Source: Salipiger profundus
Lineage (GTDB): Bacteria; Pseudomonadota; Alphaproteobacteria; Rhodobacterales; Rhodobacteraceae
Assembly: GCF_001969385.1 (NCBI RefSeq)
Contig: NZ_CP014796.1
Location: 248,001 to 312,000 of the forward strand
Length of the DNA: 64,000 nt
Direction: 5' to 3'
Shown here: positions 1 through 7,224 of the stretch, one piece after another
Numbering within the stretch: the stretch's first letter is position 1
Layout of the letters: every line of letters begins with the position of its first letter
Program-made: the position numbers and the translations under genes
The notes under the pieces: model-generated
Databases searched by the model: none
Seen by the model: the letters and a program-made list of their open reading frames with translations, nothing else
Told to the model about the DNA's origin: nothing

Positions 1-867
1 TCCGGCACCTTCATGTACCACCCGCACGCCGACGAAATGGTGCAGATGGCGATGGGGATGATGGGGCTTTTCATCGTCCACCCGCGCAATCCCGAGTTCA
101 TGCCCGTCGACAGGGATTTCGCATTCCTTCTGGCGGCCTACGACATCGATCCCGGGACCTATATCCCGCGCGTGGCCGAGATGACGGATTTCAATCTCTG
201 GACCTTCAACAGCCGGATCTTCCCCGATATCGACCCGCTGGTCGCCGGGAAGGGCGACCGGGTGCGCGTGCGCGTGGGCAACCTCACGATGACCAACCAT
301 CCGATCCACATGCATGGCTACGATTTCGAGGTCACCTGTACGGATGGCGGTTGGGTCCGTCCCGAAGCCCGCTGGCCCGAGGTGTCGATCGACATTCCCG
401 TGGGGGCCATGCGCGCCTACGAATTCGACGCCGTGCATGAAGGGGACTGGGCCCTGCATTGCCACAAGTCGCACCACACCATGAACGCGATGGGGCATGA
501 GCTTCCGACCGTCATCGGCGCCGACAAGCGACGGCTGACGGAAATGGTGCGACGCCAGCAGCCCGGCTACATGCCGATGGGCACTGCTGGCATGGCGGAC
601 ATGGGCGAGATGTCCATGGAAATTCCCGAGAACACCATTCCCATGATGACCGGTTGGGGACCGCACGGGCCGCTCGAGATGGGAGGCATGTTCACCGTGA
701 TGAAGGTACGCGAGGGGATCGAGGCAGGCGATTACAGCGATCCCGGCTGGTATGAGAATCCCCCCGGCACGCAGGCCTACGAATGGACCGGTGAACTTCC
801 GGACCCCGCATCCAACACCAGCCCCGAGACCATCCTCACGCCGCGCGGCGGCACGAGGCAGGGCTGA
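1..867 (+). CDS. Multicopper oxidase, CopA-type copper resistance protein (5' end outside window)
   Basis: The reading frame is open from base 1, so this is the C-terminal 288 residues of a longer protein. The last cupredoxin domain is clear: HPIHMHGYDF gives type 2/3 copper ligands, and HCHKSHHTMNAM contains the canonical HCH pair, the type 1 Cys and the axial Met. The tail is rich in Met (MGEMSMEIP, MGGMF), as in periplasmic CopA/PcoA oxidases. Expected role: oxidation of Cu(I) to the less toxic Cu(II) in the periplasm. It is followed at 30 bp by a cupredoxin and then a CusF-like protein, which fits one copper-resistance transcript. The N-terminal signal and domains 1-2 are not visible. Confidence 0.93.
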   Translation, partial: SGTFMYHPHADEMVQMAMGMMGLFIVHPRNPEFMPVDRDFAFLLAAYDIDPGTYIPRVAEMTDFNLWTFNSRIFPDIDPLVAGKGDRVRVRVGNLTMTNHPIHMHGYDFEVTCTDGGWVRPEARWPEVSIDIPVGAMRAYEFDAVHEGDWALHCHKSHHTMNAMGHELPTVIGADKRRLTEMVRRQQPGYMPMGTAGMADMGEMSMEIPENTIPMMTGWGPHGPLEMGGMFTVMKVREGIEAGDYSDPGWYENPPGTQAYEWTGELPDPASNTSPETILTPRGGTRQG

Positions 868-896
868 CCTATCCGAGCAAAGGAGTACCAAAGCTC

Positions 897-1397
897 ATGA
901 AGAAAGCACTACTCACACTCGCGACCCTGCTCGCACCCACTTTTGCATCGGCGGCAGGGGAACACGCCGGTGGTCACGACGACGATCATGGCGCAATGAA
1001 TGGCCACGCGATGGCGCTTGGCGCGCCTGCCGAAGGCGAGCCCACTCGCACGGTCGAGATCGTGATGAACGAGGACTACGACGCGGACTCCGTCTACGTC
1101 TTCGACAAGAAGGCTCTCGAATTCGCCGCCGGCGAGACCGTGCGTCTGCACATCATCAACGCTGGCGAAGAAGTCCATGAGTTCGTCATGGACACCGCAG
1201 CCGCCAATGCCGAGCACAAGGAACTGATGGCGAAGTTCCCCGAGATGGAACACGACGATCCCAACTCCGTCCGCCTTGAGCCGGGCGAGGAGGCCGAGAT
1301 CCTCTGGACCTTCGGCGAACCCGGCACCTTCGAATTCGCATGCCTTCTGCCCGGCCATTACGAGGCCGGCATGCACGGCCCCCTGACAGTCAACTGA
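897..1397 (+). CDS. Periplasmic cupredoxin-domain copper protein
   Basis: 166 residues with a Sec signal peptide (MKKALLTLATLL..ASAA) and a His/Asp-rich stretch at 23-36 that could bind metal. The C-terminal half is a plastocyanin-like fold with the complete type 1 copper set: His94 in EVHEF, Cys149, His154 and Met159 in the CLLPGHYEAGM segment. This is the common small blue-copper partner of CopA oxidases, and likely acts as an electron or copper carrier in the periplasm. An AAAGGAG ribosome site precedes the ATG. It lies between the multicopper oxidase and the CusF-like gene on the same strand. Confidence 0.9.
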   Translation: MKKALLTLATLLAPTFASAAGEHAGGHDDDHGAMNGHAMALGAPAEGEPTRTVEIVMNEDYDADSVYVFDKKALEFAAGETVRLHIINAGEEVHEFVMDTAAANAEHKELMAKFPEMEHDDPNSVRLEPGEEAEILWTFGEPGTFEFACLLPGHYEAGMHGPLTVN

Positions 1398-1416
1398 TCC
1401 AAACGGAGACACCCCC

Positions 1417-1704
1417 ATGAAACTTCTTTCGATTGCAGCCGCACTCGTCCTCTCGGCGACCGCAGCTTTCGCCCAGGACGACGATGGCATGAGCACCGGC
1501 ACGGTGACCAAGGTCGACACCCAGTGGAACAAGGTCACCATCGATCACGGCCCCCTGGAAAACCTCGACATGCCCGCGATGAAGATGGTCTTCGTCGTAG
1601 CCGATGCCGCAATGCTGGACGGCTTGGCGGAAGGCACGGAAATCCGGTTCACCGCTGACCGGGTCAACGGCAAGCTGACCGTCACCGAGATGGAACAGCA
1701 GTGA
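1417..1704 (+). CDS. CusF-like periplasmic copper-binding protein
   Basis: 95 residues with a signal peptide (MKLLSIAAALVLSATAAFAQ) and a small OB-fold domain of the CusF_Ec type. The sequence IDHGPLENLDMPAMKM carries the His and the two Met ligands of CusF Cu(I)/Ag(I) sites, and Trp33 sits just upstream where CusF uses a cation-pi Trp. Expected role: copper chaperone handing Cu(I) to an efflux or oxidation partner. It lies 19 bp after the cupredoxin gene. Its stop codon abuts the stop of the opposite-strand DsbA remnant with no base between them, so no terminator fits there. Confidence 0.9.
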   Translation: MKLLSIAAALVLSATAAFAQDDDGMSTGTVTKVDTQWNKVTIDHGPLENLDMPAMKMVFVVADAAMLDGLAEGTEIRFTADRVNGKLTVTEMEQQ

Positions 1705-2266
1705 TCACTCTCCCGCGCCGGCCTCCGTCGGCGCGGGGCCTTCCGTCACTCTGGAGGTCCGCGTTGCTTCGACCATTTCCTTGAGTTGATCGGTTTCGAC
1801 GAACCCGGGAACAAGCGCCTCGCCGGTGAAGAAGAAAGGCCCACCACTGCCCCCTAGCGCCTGCGTCAACCGCATCGAGGTTTCAATGTGCACGGCGACG
1901 TCCCGAGGATCGATATCCAGCCTTAGCCGATCCAAGCCCGGTCCGACCGCCTCGGCGACCCGCATGACAGAGGCTTCCTTCGCGCGCCCTTCGCCCCCCA
2001 TCATTGCCCCGTGGAATTCCTCGGACTTCCCTTGCTCACGGGCTGCGAGCGCCGCCTTGGCGGCAAAGACGGCTCCCTCGCCGACGATGGGCCCTTCGCG
2101 GTAGACGAGCCGGATGTTCGGGTCCTCCCAGATCGGGGGCCTGATCTCGGGTTTCGCGCACCGCCTCGAGGACCAGTTCCTTGACCTGCGCCTCGTCAAG
2201 CTCCTGCGAGAGCGCAGGCGTCGGCAGCAGGGCTGCCATCGCCAGCCCGGGGATCGGTGTCTTCAG
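1705..2266 (-). pseudogene. DsbA/Com1-family thiol oxidoreductase, decayed (CxxC region deleted, frameshifted)
   Basis: Two frames together resemble a secreted DsbA-family protein. The first (from ATG 2239) reads LPTPALSQELDEAQVKEL as signal and N-terminal helix. A different frame then continues DPNIRLVYRE, VFAAKAALAAREQGK and VPGFVETDQLKEM to the stop at 1705. Between them the family normally has about 70 residues containing the FFDYxCxxC active site; here only a few codons remain, so the redox Cys pair is absent. There is also a +1 or -2 shift near 2140-2170. The codon at 2266, where a family-like MKTPIPG start is expected, is CTG, so even the start may be lost. It was the last gene of the minus-strand cytochrome operon. 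I see no way for it to be an active disulfide oxidase. Confidence 0.8.
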
Positions 2267-2273
2267 CGTCGTT

Positions 2274-2741
2274 TCAGTTCGCCCCGCTGTCCGCTTTCGT
2301 TCGTTCTGCCTGGGCTTGTTTCAGGTCTTCGGGCCAGGTCGACCGGATGTATCCCAGGATGTTCCGGATCTGTTGATCCGTCAGGCGGTCGCCAAAACCC
2401 GGCATGCCACTGTCGAAGTCCATGCCCCGTTGCGCCATCAGGGCCTCACCGCCCAGCTTGGTGTAGTCGAACAGGACACTGTCGGGGTGATGCCATGTGT
2501 GGCCGGTCTCGTCATGCGGCGGCGCCGGCAGACGCCCATCGGGGCCGGGTGAACGCCAGTCGGGCTCGCCCTCGAGCTCAGCCCCGTGGCAGGAGGCACA
2601 GTTCTCGGCGTAGAGCGTCTTGCCTTCGGCGATGTCCAGCGACGCCGCAGAGGCATTCTCGGTCGCCCCCTGTCCGAGGACGATCCAGAAGCCCGCAGCC
2701 GCAAGAACCGCGAAGACTGTTCCCATGACAAAGCCCCTCAT
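2274..2741 (-). CDS. Monoheme c-type cytochrome
   Basis: 155 residues from the ATG at 2741, which overlaps the stop of the upstream remnant as ATGA; a longer start at 2756 exists, but this coupled start is more likely. An N-terminal hydrophobic segment (residues 4-23) can act as signal or anchor. Heme c is attached at CASCH (Cys48, Cys51, His52) and the likely axial Met is in GMPGFGDRLTD near 118. The C-terminal helix ILGYIRSTWP is typical of class I cytochromes. Probable role: periplasmic electron carrier working with the copper oxidases of the cluster. Confidence 0.9.
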   Translation of the reverse strand: MRGFVMGTVFAVLAAAGFWIVLGQGATENASAASLDIAEGKTLYAENCASCHGAELEGEPDWRSPGPDGRLPAPPHDETGHTWHHPDSVLFDYTKLGGEALMAQRGMDFDSGMPGFGDRLTDQQIRNILGYIRSTWPEDLKQAQAERTKADSGAN

Positions 2742-3193
2742 GTGACGCGCCCCCATGTCGTCATGCCCGAGGCCGCGTCGCCGAGCATGTGGCCGTGGAA
2801 CAGCCGGTCGCCGGGATTGTCGGCGGTGAAGGCGATCTCGCGCGTCTCCCTGCCGTCAACAAGGACCGTGTCCCGCAGCGGCCCCAAAGCGCCGTCCACG
2901 GACACCTCCCGGAAACGCATGCCGTGCAGGTGCATGGTGTGCGGAAAAGCGGTGTCGTCGACAAAGCGTCGGCGCACGCACTCGCCCTGCCCCACCCGGA
3001 TTTCGCGTCCCGGGATCGTGCCGCCGTCTCCCCGGATCTCGGTCTGCGGATCGCGCTCGGGCAGCGATGGAAGCCGAGCGACCTGCGCCGCGAGTTCGGG
3101 GATGTCCTCGGCGGCGAAAATCCCGCGCGGGAGACCCGTGCCAAACCCGGCAAGTCTGGCCAGTTTCACGGCATCACGTCTTGTGGGTGTCAT
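2738..3193 (-). pseudogene. Collapsed multicopper oxidase ('mini-MCO') lacking type 1 copper ligands
   Basis: An open frame of 151 residues, against roughly 450-500 for the family. It begins with a Tat-like signal (TRRDAVKLARLAG) and the domain-1 opening (GGTIPGREIRVGQGE), then jumps in frame to the last-domain motif TAFPHTMHLHGMRF and runs to the C-terminus. The middle 300 or so residues are missing, apparently by fusion between two similar segments. The final motif reads LFHGHMLGDAASGM where the family has FHCHMxxHxxxGM: the type 1 Cys is Gly and the next His is Asp. It cannot carry a normal type 1 or trinuclear centre. Translation is still coupled to the downstream cytochrome through ATGA. 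Start chosen at 3193 because the Tat motif begins there. Confidence 0.75.
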
Positions 3194-3252
3194 CGGTTCA
3201 TTCCTTTCAGAGCGGGGCCGATGGCCCCGCCGTTTCCTCGGTCGATCCAGGT

Positions 3253-4191
3253 CTACCGCTCGACGGGCTCCCCTTCGTCCTTCACGATCTCGTCGGCCCC
3301 GCCTGCCTCCGGGTCGAACAGGTAGATCGCCATCGCCTCGCGATCCTGTGGAGACAGGAACCGCGTGCCTTCGCGGACGACCTCGGCCATGCTGCCGCCA
3401 AAGGCGTCGCCCGAGGGCGTGAGGCCCGATTGCAGCGCATAGGCCAGCGACGAGACCGTCCAACCGTTCTGTTCGAGGTCTTCGGCCCGGATGGACGGCG
3501 CCTTGCTGCCGCCCGGAAGCTCGGCATTGCCGGCGAAGACGGCGCCGAGATCCCGGCCGCCCGCCAGGTTCCGCGGCGTATGGCAGGCCCCGCAATGGGC
3601 GGCACCGCGCACCAGTTCACGGCCCCGGTTCCAGGCGTCGCTGCGGTCGGGCAGCGGTTCCGTGTTGGGCTCGTAGAAAAACGCGCCGCGCCACAGCTTC
3701 AGCCCCCACCGCTGATCGAAGGGGAAGCTGACGTCGTGTTCGGGCGCGGGTTCGGCCACCGGCGCGACGGTCTGGAACGCGGCCCAGAGATCGGCAATGT
3801 CCTGGTCCGAGAACTCGGCGTAGAACGGATAGGGGAACGCCGGGAAATAGGGCTCGCCGTCCGGACCGATGCCCTGCCGGACCGCCTTGGCAAAGGCCTC
3901 CGCCGTCCAGTCTCCGATGCCGTGCTCGGGGTCCGTGGTCAGGTTCGGGGGGTAAAACGTGCCGAAATCCGTCTCGAGCGGCGCGCCGCCCGCCAAGGGG
4001 GCACCGCCCGCCTCGAAATTCGAATGGCAGGCGATGCAGCCGCTGGCGCGCGCCAGGTAGGCGCCCCTGTCAACGTTCCCCTCCGGTGCGATCGGCGCAG
4101 GTGCGCTGCCGACCGGCCATGCGATCACAGCGGCCAGGGCGGCGCCGCTCAGCGCCGCCGCCCCGACCGACCAATAGATTATCCGACGCAT
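3253..4191 (-). CDS. Diheme c-type cytochrome (alcohol-dehydrogenase subunit-like)
   Basis: 312 residues with an N-terminal membrane/signal segment (5-27) and two heme c sites: CIACH (52-56) and CGACH (200-204). The first domain has the YxPNLTTDPEHGIGDW region and FPYPFY, typical of the c-cytochrome subunits that accept electrons from periplasmic dehydrogenases. The second domain ends in an RTGxxPxGD-like segment (SGLTPSGDAFGGSM) that supplies the distal Met. It starts 2 bp after the stop of the cytochrome c' gene, so both are on one transcript. Probably passes electrons from copper or thiol oxidation toward the terminal oxidase. Confidence 0.9.
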   Translation of the reverse strand: MRRIIYWSVGAAALSGAALAAVIAWPVGSAPAPIAPEGNVDRGAYLARASGCIACHSNFEAGGAPLAGGAPLETDFGTFYPPNLTTDPEHGIGDWTAEAFAKAVRQGIGPDGEPYFPAFPYPFYAEFSDQDIADLWAAFQTVAPVAEPAPEHDVSFPFDQRWGLKLWRGAFFYEPNTEPLPDRSDAWNRGRELVRGAAHCGACHTPRNLAGGRDLGAVFAGNAELPGGSKAPSIRAEDLEQNGWTVSSLAYALQSGLTPSGDAFGGSMAEVVREGTRFLSPQDREAMAIYLFDPEAGGADEIVKDEGEPVER

Positions 4192-4193
4192 GG

Positions 4194-4805
4194 TCAGTCG
4201 TCTTCCGCCCGGAACCGCGAATGACAGGCCGAGCAGACTTGCGACGCCATGTTGAACGCCGCATCCGCCGGCATCTGGGCGATATCCTCTGCGCTCATCA
4301 TGCCGGTCGCGGCATCGCCCATCATGCCGGAACCGGAGCCCATCATGGAGCTGCCTCCCATCATGGAGCCTGACCCCATGCCGGAACTTCCTCCCATCAT
4401 CGATCCGGTGCCCATGTTGCCGCCGCCCGCGAGACCGTTGCCGGCCGCGCCTTCGAGGCCCTCGGCGTGTACTTCGAGTTGCCGGGCCAGATCCTCGAAC
4501 CGCTCCCAGTCAGACCAGATCAGGTCCTTGGCTTCGGAAGGCGCTTGGTTGGAACCTTCCGGAAAAAGCTCGGTCATGGCCTCGCCTGAATGCTCCTGAA
4601 AGGTGCGCGCGGCCTCGCGCATGACGTCAGCGTCATACTCGGCCTCGCCCCGCATCATCGGTGTGACCGTCTTCACGGCGTCGCCCATTGCCTTCATCGC
4701 TTCCATGCGATCCTTCACAACGCCGGTCGCGCCGCTGTGAGCAAGGGCCGCCACCGCCGTTCCGGTCACGGCAATTGCCGCCAGAATCATCGTTCTCTTC
4801 ATCAT
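4194..4805 (-). CDS. Class II cytochrome c' with a methionine-rich insert
   Basis: 203 residues: signal peptide (1-22), then the four-helix bundle of cytochrome c' with the C-terminal heme site CSACH (191-195). The usual family length is about 150; the excess is a low-complexity insert at 124-170 made of repeated MMGGSS/GSGSMM units with 16 Met, placed in the loop before the last helix. Met clusters of this kind are used elsewhere to bind Cu(I), so this may be a copper-sensing or copper-storing cytochrome. Upstream on the transcript is the small 114-residue protein; downstream is the diheme cytochrome. Confidence 0.88.
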   Translation of the reverse strand: MMKRTMILAAIAVTGTAVAALAHSGATGVVKDRMEAMKAMGDAVKTVTPMMRGEAEYDADVMREAARTFQEHSGEAMTELFPEGSNQAPSEAKDLIWSDWERFEDLARQLEVHAEGLEGAAGNGLAGGGNMGTGSMMGGSSGMGSGSMMGGSSMMGSGSGMMGDAATGMMSAEDIAQMPADAAFNMASQVCSACHSRFRAEDD

Positions 4806-4845
4806 GTCGATACTCCATTATCCTGAATTCTGGTTCATTCGTGTT

Positions 4846-5190
4846 TCAGGAGCGTCGGCGCGGCGGAGGGAGGTCCATCTCCGGGCGGATGTCATCAACC
4901 AATTGGAAGGGCGCAAGGTATCGCGTCGAGGTCACGACCGCAGGCGGCACGATTTCCGCCACCAGAGCGAAGATGGCTGCCGTGAAGCAATCAACTCCGG
5001 GATGGCAATGCCCCGCGGTTTCCGTTTCCGACCGGTGGACAGGCACCTCGTCTGCCTCATGCAGCGCCGCCGACGCCACCGGCGCATGATCGTTCTGATG
5101 GGTCGGGGCGATATCCGGAAAGCCCGCCAGCAGCAGCACCGCCAGCAGCACCAGAGCATGCAGCAATCCGTTGGCACGCCGCAGGATCAT
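4846..5190 (-). CDS. Small secreted or membrane protein of the copper cluster, unknown function
   Basis: 114 residues from the ATG at 5190, which shares one base with the stop of the upstream cytochrome (TGATG). An N-terminal hydrophobic stretch (residues 8-25) is followed by a His-rich region and GHCHPGVDCFTAAIF, then a second hydrophobic stretch and a Pro/Arg tail (LPPPRRRS). The layout (TM, His/Cys motif, hydrophobic segment, PPxxRxS-like end) recalls the small DUF2946-type proteins found beside metal systems, but I cannot assign it firmly. The coupling and the HCH/Cys motif suggest a role in copper handling. Confidence 0.6.
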   Translation of the reverse strand: MILRRANGLLHALVLLAVLLLAGFPDIAPTHQNDHAPVASAALHEADEVPVHRSETETAGHCHPGVDCFTAAIFALVAEIVPPAVVTSTRYLAPFQLVDDIRPEMDLPPPRRRS

Positions 5191-5651
5191 CACTCGATCC
5201 CGTTTGCCCGTTGCAGCTCGCGCACGTAGGCTACAACCATCTTGACGTCGCCTTGCGTGAAGCCTTCGACCGGGGGCATGTTGCCGAAATCCCAGTGATG
5301 CGACCGCACGCCGTTCTGGGCCGCCGCGATGAATGCTCTGTCGGAATGATGGCTGGGCTCGTAGATCTTGTGGACCAGGGGCGGCGCGACCCCGTCCTGT
5401 CCTGCCGCATCCTGACCGTGGCAGGTTGCGCACCTGGCCTCGAAGACCGTCTTTCCAAGTCGGGCATTACCGGAGAGCCCGGCCGGGAGGCTGACCTCTG
5501 CAATCGGGGCGCCTTCGGCGATTTCGCTGGTGTCGGGTGGTGTCATCGAATGTCCCGTCCGGGCAGCTTCTGGCTGCAGGAATTTCGAGCCTACGACCGC
5601 GAGCCCTCCCACCAGAACGACGGTTACCATCACACTCAGCTTGTCCATCAA
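5190..5651 (-). CDS. Membrane-anchored monoheme cytochrome c
   Basis: 153 residues with one N-terminal membrane anchor (5-22), a Pro/Thr-rich linker and a cytochrome c domain with heme site CATCH (74-78) and axial Met in NMPPVEGFTQGD. The length and anchor resemble membrane-tethered c552-like carriers. It starts 21 bp after the L,D-transpeptidase stop and its own stop overlaps the next start, so it belongs to the minus-strand operon. Probable role: electron exit point from the periplasmic copper chain. Confidence 0.88.
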   Translation of the reverse strand: MMDKLSVMVTVVLVGGLAVVGSKFLQPEAARTGHSMTPPDTSEIAEGAPIAEVSLPAGLSGNARLGKTVFEARCATCHGQDAAGQDGVAPPLVHKIYEPSHHSDRAFIAAAQNGVRSHHWDFGNMPPVEGFTQGDVKMVVAYVRELQRANGIE

Positions 5652-5672
5652 CCTTTCTTTCTCTTTTGAAAC

Positions 5673-6245
5673 TCAGATGAGCTTGACCCGGGTTCCCAAG
5701 GGCGCCCTGTCGTAGACTTCTTCGATCTGCCGGTTGTAGAGACCGATACAACCGCTCGACGAGCGTCGCCCGATCTTGCGCGTGTCCTGCGTGCCGTGGA
5801 TCCGGTAGAACTGCCAGGAGAGATAGAGGGCACGTGTCCCAAGCGGGTTTCTCGGGTCGCCACCGTCGACATAAGCCGGCAATGTCGGATCACGTTCGCG
5901 CATGGCCGGCGTGGGTCCCCACCCCGGGTTCTTTCGTTTCTCGACAATCTCGGTGTAGCCACGGCGGGTGAGCTCTTCTGTCAGCGGGACAGATGTCGGG
6001 TAGATGCGCATCTCGCCATCTTCCGTCCAGTGCTGAAGCATCCTCGACGTTGTGTCGGCGATTATGATGCCTTTTCCGAGCCAATCAAAGTGGTCGCGCC
6101 AATCGTGCGTGCGAAACGATGAAATGTTCCGCTGCGCGCCATCGGCGGCGGCGTGTACGACAGCCGGCTTCGCGATAAGCGCGAGTGCGCCCGCCATCAG
6201 CCCTCGCCGGGTCAAGTTGATCGAACGATCTGCGTTCATCTTCAC
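5673..6245 (-). CDS. L,D-transpeptidase (YkuD family), Tat-exported
   Basis: 190 residues with a twin-arginine signal (LTRRGLMAGALALIA..HA). The YkuD catalytic block is present at about 148-170: HGTQDTRKIG, then SSGCIGL with the nucleophilic Cys near 166. The family usually has Arg after CI (SxGCIR); here it is Gly. The preceding NPLGTRALYL segment matches the family. It makes 3-3 peptidoglycan cross-links or attaches proteins in the periplasm. It is first in the minus-strand cytochrome operon. Cys-based L,D-transpeptidases are copper-sensitive in other bacteria, which may explain why a copy sits in a copper cluster. Confidence 0.87.
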   Translation of the reverse strand: MKMNADRSINLTRRGLMAGALALIAKPAVVHAAADGAQRNISSFRTHDWRDHFDWLGKGIIIADTTSRMLQHWTEDGEMRIYPTSVPLTEELTRRGYTEIVEKRKNPGWGPTPAMRERDPTLPAYVDGGDPRNPLGTRALYLSWQFYRIHGTQDTRKIGRRSSSGCIGLYNRQIEEVYDRAPLGTRVKLI

Positions 6246-6482
6246 ATGTCTTGCTCTCTTGCCTCTTCAAGAAAGATGAATAACCGAGAAGGTGCGCGCG
6301 ACAATCTGACAAGCCTGCGAGAAATGTATCGGTTTGTATCCTTGACCTTCCACTGGGGTAAGGGCGGAAAGCGAAGCGACGAATTCTCAAGGGTGAACCA
6401 ACCATGCGGCACGCGCATCGACCTGGGCTGAGGACCCATTGATCGCGGGCAGTTGTCATGCGTCAGCCTCCGTAAGGAGACG
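6246..6482. other. Promoter-bearing spacer upstream of the cytochrome operon
   Basis: About 240 bp without a supportable gene. It is less GC-rich than its neighbours and must contain the promoter of the minus-strand operon starting at 6245. A TGTATCGGTTTGTATCC near-repeat lies at about 6327-6343; a related GATTGTATCAGG occurs in the other intergenic region of the island (about 9402), so these could be sites for the adjacent two-component regulator. This is inference from two partial matches only. Confidence 0.35.
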
Positions 6483-6776
6483 TTGAACACTAGCAACCTT
6501 TTCTGGCTGACCCAAGAGCCGCTGGAGCGCCTGCGACCTTTCTTCCCTGGGAGCCACGGCAGGCCGCGCGTTGATGATCGGCGCGTCCTGATCGGCGTTA
6601 TCGATATCAACCACAATGACTTACGGCGGCACGACGCGCCGGCAGCCTATGGTCCGCACGAGACGCCCTACAATCGCTGGAAGCGGTGGCGCGGGTTGGG
6701 TGTGTTCGCTCGAATGTTCGATGGGCTCGCGGCAGAGGCCTCGCAAACGACGACGATCATGATCGACGCCACTTAA
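6483..6776 (+). pseudogene. IS5-family (IS427-type) transposase, N-terminal fragment
   Basis: The frame reads SNLFWLTQEPLERLRPFF, HGRPRVDDRRVL, DAPAAYGPHETPYNRW and ARMFDGLAAE up to IMIDAT, then a stop. These are the conserved opening blocks of IS427-group transposases (winged-helix part and the first catalytic Asp region, MIDATxxKAH). Everything after the first Asp is gone and no terminal inverted repeats could be paired, so the element is dead. The likely original start is the TTG at 6483 or an upstream codon. It separates the cytochrome operon from the regulatory genes and marks a past insertion inside the copper island. Confidence 0.8.
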
Positions 6777-6909
6777 CCGAAGCAGGCATGCCCGCCGTGC
6801 TGATGGAAACCCGGCGGGTAAAGCAAGAGCGAAGTGCCCGATTTCAGGTATGCCGATGTCTGCCCCTCTGCCTGTCTTCCATTGGACCTGAGGCGTCACG
6901 CCTCGTGCC

Positions 6910-7224
6910 TCACTCCTCGAGAGCGGCCTTGCGACGGCGGTATTCGTCTTCATCGATCTCGCCCTTGGCGAGCCGCTCGCGCAGGATGTCGAGCGCGTCC
7001 GGGGACCGCCTGCCACCGCTGCCGTTGTTGTCGCGCAGCCAGTGAACCGCCAGCACGATCAGGGCGATGATGACGCCCCAGAAGACCAGCATCATCAGAC
7101 CGCCGAAGACGCCGTAGCCGCCGCCCCACATCATGTGCCCGTCCCACGGGCCTTCGGGGTCCGCCATCGCCATCGTTGCAGTCATGCTCACGACGGCAGC
7201 CATGCTCCAAAGCCTGAAGGTCAT
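6910..7224 (-). CDS. SHOCT-domain small membrane protein
   Basis: 104 residues: signal peptide (1-21), a Gly/Met-rich stretch (WDGHMMWGGGYG), one transmembrane helix (about 40-62) and a C-terminal SHOCT domain (ALDILRERLAKGEIDEDEY). Proteins of this build often lie in copper loci of proteobacteria. The ATG overlaps the stop of the histidine kinase (ATGA), so it is the third cistron of the regulator operon. Function unknown; it may tether or modulate an oligomeric membrane partner. Confidence 0.85.
   Translation of the reverse strand: MTFRLWSMAAVVSMTATMAMADPEGPWDGHMMWGGGYGVFGGLMMLVFWGVIIALIVLAVHWLRDNNGSGGRRSPDALDILRERLAKGEIDEDEYRRRKAALEE

Noticed and set aside
2738..3595. Extending the collapsed multicopper oxidase upstream to 3595
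   Set aside because: The upstream part is Arg-rich and overlaps the diheme cytochrome in another frame; the Tat motif starts at 3193.
6621..7016. A 131-residue minus frame overlapping the IS5 fragment and the SHOCT gene end
   Set aside because: No features; explained as a shadow of the dead transposase and the SHOCT gene.
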